From Thermodesulforhabdus norvegica (GTDB lineage: Bacteria > Desulfobacterota > Syntrophobacteria > Syntrophobacterales > Thermodesulforhabdaceae), in NCBI RefSeq assembly GCF_900114975.1, contig NZ_FOUU01000005.1, positions 62,001-126,000 of the forward strand: 64,000 nt of DNA. The letters run 5' to 3'. How positions within the stretch are numbered: position 1 is the first letter of the stretch; every line of letters begins with the position of its first letter. The notes below the pieces were generated by a model. It saw only the letters and a program-made list of their open reading frames with translations, did no database searches and was not told the DNA's origin. Of this stretch, positions 62,036 to 64,000 are shown in pieces. Position numbers and translations under genes: made by a program.

Positions 62036-62985
62036 TTACAGGTCGTCGAGATCACCGTGCGCTTTTGTCTTAAGTTGTCGCACGAGCTGTGAATAGTTCA
62101 TCGCCCTTTCGAGACTTTTACCGCCAAGAAGCTCTTGAATTTCCCGGGTATCCGTCCCGCCTGCAAAGCCGTGTCGAAGAATGCGTACCGGGGCCCGTTG
62201 GGTAAGTTCCCCCCGACGCGTGGCCAGACTGATGGCTCCTTCCGGCTCTCTTCTCGTAAACGTGATAATGGTTTATCTTGCCTTCTGCCGGGTCCGGCCC
62301 GACTCTGTCGAGAGGGAACGCATACTGCCGGCTTCACTTCCTCCCTGCATCCGGATACTTTCTTACCAGGGCATTCCGAAGCTGCGTCTTGCCGTACCCG
62401 TTCGCCGGGGTAGCCTGTTGCCCTTTGTGTGCTTTTTAAAGATGGGGGCGCAGTTCTTCGCGTAAAGATCGCGCCGGAAGGCCTGTCGCGTCCTTGAGGC
62501 CCTTGACTGGCTCACGGTTATTAGCCCTTTATTGAAGTTCATGCCCTACACCAGGCGACGAAGCAGCACTGTCAGGGTAAACCGCTTCCGTAGAGCAATC
62601 CCACTATCAGCTTGTAATCGGATTCTTCGGCCTCAAGCCGTGCCCGCACCTCACCGGCCGACAACATCGTCGGAAACTTACCCCATTCAGCCCGGGCAGT
62701 TTTTTCGTACTCTTCTCATAACGGCGCAGTCGAATGAAACCGCACAGCCGGTCGATCCACTCTTCTCACCGTCGGAACTCACGAAAACCTTATGTTTACC
62801 ATCTTTCGGCATACTTTGGCCTCAATTTCCGATACCGGTAAACGCGAATGGCCTCTGCAGACTGCCTGATCTACCCGGCCTTGACACCGGCGCATTCGCC
62901 CTGAGCGGTCGAGAACAGGTCCGAGACTTGCTCAAAATCTGGTTGCCCTGCTTTCTGGGCAAAGAGCAGGCATTCCCGGATTCAC
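62036..62985 (-). pseudogene. Decayed integron-type integrase (IntI-like tyrosine recombinase)
   Basis: No long frame survives, but minus-strand pieces in different frames line up in order with integron integrases. Near 62980-62780: LLFAQKAGQPDFEQVSDLF and IRVYRYRKLRPKYAERW. At about 62672-62573: MLSAGEVRARLEAEES, YKLIVGLLYGSGL and then a one-base shift and stop where the catalytic Arg should be. Around 62560: GMNFNKGLITV (compare the usual DxDF-I-V strand). Near 62395: a segment ending VRKYPDAG. At about 62190-62036: ILRHGFAGGTDTREIQELLG, then NYSQLV and a tail GDLDDL before the stop, matching the typical HTLRHSFAT...IQELLGH...YTH...SPLDDL end. Several frameshifts and stops show it is inactive. 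Nothing in the flanks matches an attC site. Confidence 0.75.
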
Positions 62986-63296
62986 CGTAACGGGTGGGCT
63001 TGGTGTTTGGGCAGGGCCAACTTTCTTTTTTTCAGGACATTGGAATACCCTTCCGGTAGGGACCACGACCCGTCCTCATCTCTACTGCCATTCGATCTTT
63101 CTAATTCCCCCACAAAATCTCCAGCACCCTGGTCAGACTGATTGATGTGGTGATTCCGGTAGAGGCATCCCCTCTATTTTCCGTTCGACACAGACCTCTC
63201 TGAGGAGTAAGCTATTTTCCGATCCGTATTGCGCATTGGCCTGGCAATGGACGTTGCCGGGATCAGGCCGATTAGAAAGTCGGAATTGGAGACAGA
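62986..63296. other. 311-bp gap upstream of the integrase remnant
   Basis: In a living integron the attI site and cassettes would lie on this side. I found no convincing core-site pair (RYYYAAC / GTTRRRY), no terminator and no gene. The last 20 bases hold the ribosome site of the phosphatase-like gene. Confidence 0.4.
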
Positions 63297-63806
63297 ATGA
63301 TGTTCCGATCCGTTACATTACCGCAAAATGTCCCGGGACGGCTTTTACTGCACAGCATGCCGGGACGATTTGAAAGCTGGCAGCAGTTTCTGGAAAAGGC
63401 CAAACAATACCGTATCGATCACATTGTATGCCTTGCTTCCGACGACGAAATTGAGATCAAGTCGCCATCATACGCAAGGGCGATCCAAAATCGTACTCTG
63501 GAGATTCCGAGACGATGCTTCCATATCCCGGACTTCGGAACTCCGGATAACCCTCAGGAATACGCCGAATTTGTCATGCACATCGCAGAATTGCTGCGCT
63601 CGGGAAAGACGATTTTGGTTCACTGCGGCGCCGGCATCGGGCGCACGGGCACCTTGGCGATAACCCTGTTACTCGCCCTGGGTGTGGACCGTACGGAAGC
63701 CGAGCTCACGGTCGGAAGCACAGGTTCTCATCCGGAAACTGATGGACAAAGGGGCCTGATAGACTGGTTTGAAGAGTGGCTTATTTCGGGACGCCATACC
63801 GCCTGA
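63297..63806 (+). CDS. Dual-specificity/tyrosine protein phosphatase-like protein
   Basis: A 169-residue phosphatase of the Cys-based class. The P-loop is HCGAGIGRTG (C-x5-R, near residue 107), and the general-acid loop is IPDFGTPDNPQEY (Asp near 81). N-terminal VPGRLLLHSMPGRFESW and YRIDHIVCLASDDEI fit bacterial and archaeal members. The C-terminal SHPETDGQRGLIDWFEEWL is typical too, so the gene seems intact. GGAG precedes the ATG by seven to eight bases. It sits beside the integrase remnant; it might be a former cassette or simply a neighbour. The substrate is unknown. Confidence 0.82.
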   Translation: MMFRSVTLPQNVPGRLLLHSMPGRFESWQQFLEKAKQYRIDHIVCLASDDEIEIKSPSYARAIQNRTLEIPRRCFHIPDFGTPDNPQEYAEFVMHIAELLRSGKTILVHCGAGIGRTGTLAITLLLALGVDRTEAELTVGSTGSHPETDGQRGLIDWFEEWLISGRHTA

Positions 63807-64000
63807 CACCGGCAGTAGTCTGAGGTGAATACTGTTGATCAGGACAACGTCCGGAGAAATTTGAGGTGTTGTCTCCGTTCCTGACGCTCCCGCTTCCCCT
63901 TTTCTTCGTCTTCGGTATCGGATTGTGAGTGCCCGGCTTTTCAATGTGCCCCAGGGGGCGTCCCCTTACCGGAAGACCGAGTCGCCGAGGGCGCCTCCGA
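63807..64000. other. Window end without a recognised gene
   Basis: The 194 bp after the phosphatase gene have short frames in several directions with no ribosome site or familiar motif. A frame running off the window edge from about 63920 cannot be judged. Confidence 0.35.

Noticed and set aside
62135-62990. Plus-strand frames over the integrase remnant
   Set aside because: Pro/Arg/Ser-rich composition and exact antisense position show they are shadows of the intI-like pseudogene.
62986-64000. Search for attC/attI sites next to the integrase remnant
   Set aside because: No pair of inverse core sites was found by eye; a dedicated tool is needed.
1-64000. tRNA, rRNA, CRISPR arrays, intact insertion sequences
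   Set aside because: Visual scan found no T-arm/acceptor patterns, repeat-spacer arrays or transposase genes; a covariance-model scan was not possible.

Overview
The window looks like the chromosome of an anaerobic Desulfobacterota (former Deltaproteobacteria) bacterium, possibly near the Syntrophobacteria. This rests on gene content and order only: a DUF6178 protein, an A-adding tRNA nucleotidyltransferase with DHH and CBS domains, a DUF2232 protein inside the rpsF-rpsR-rplI-dnaB block, rubrerythrin beside a 2-Cys peroxiredoxin, and a probable selenocysteine-encoding small gene. No rRNA, tRNA, CRISPR array or intact insertion sequence was seen. Genes are dense, often with stop/start overlaps, until about 60.8 kb; the last 3 kb is sparse and decayed.

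Layout. 1-6.3 kb: the end of a glycosyltransferase cluster, an ArsA-type ATPase with a small partner gene, a YiiX-like papain-fold protein, a coiled-coil PD-(D/E)XK protein with an internal 105-bp tandem duplication, and a GH46-type chitosanase with a peptidoglycan-binding domain. 6.4-14.8 kb (+): p-aminobenzoate synthesis (pabA, pabB, pabC-like), a YhaM-type nuclease, tmk, holB, a RicT-like PSP1 protein and metG, closed by a strong terminator. 15.4-21.6 kb (+): a GT9 heptosyltransferase-like gene, a branched-chain amino acid type binding lipoprotein, a large hybrid histidine kinase and mtaB. 28.2-21.6 kb (-): rpsF, rpsR, DUF2232, rplI, dnaB, phenylacetate-CoA ligase, DUF6178. 28.4-30.1 kb (+): peroxiredoxin-rubrerythrin, then an FmdB-like zinc ribbon followed by the selenoprotein candidate. 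40.4-30.1 kb (-): ten closely packed genes from a hydantoinase A homologue through an HDAC-like protein, rlmN, hisI, hisG, a TPR lipoprotein, an aminotransferase, engB and a TIM-barrel protein to a D,D-carboxypeptidase.

40.7-42.9 kb (+): a tyrosine-biosynthesis operon (DAHP synthase, prephenate dehydrogenase) preceded by a promoter, a 26-residue leader peptide with four consecutive Tyr codons plus a fifth, and a textbook intrinsic terminator. This is a transcription attenuator that should sense tyrosyl-tRNA. 43.0-54.5 kb (+): a small Cys-rich gene, a biotin carboxylase with a divergent carboxyltransferase, a XerC-like recombinase, the tRNA nucleotidyltransferase, a site-2 protease, trpS, an RsuA-family pseudouridine synthase and a TPR membrane protein. 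59.9-54.5 kb (-): a clear promoter, an unannotated 41-residue four-Cys gene, rplU, rpmA, obgE, proB, proA, nadD and rsfS.

60.0-64.0 kb: a DUF3592 membrane protein, a secreted ComEA-like helix-hairpin-helix protein, a frameshifted integron-type integrase (intI-like pseudogene) and a tyrosine-phosphatase-like gene. The most interesting items are the selenoprotein candidate with its SECIS-like hairpin (29982-30140), the Tyr attenuator (40667-40889), the decayed integron integrase (62036-62985) and the small four-Cys gene at the head of the rplU operon (59736-59861).
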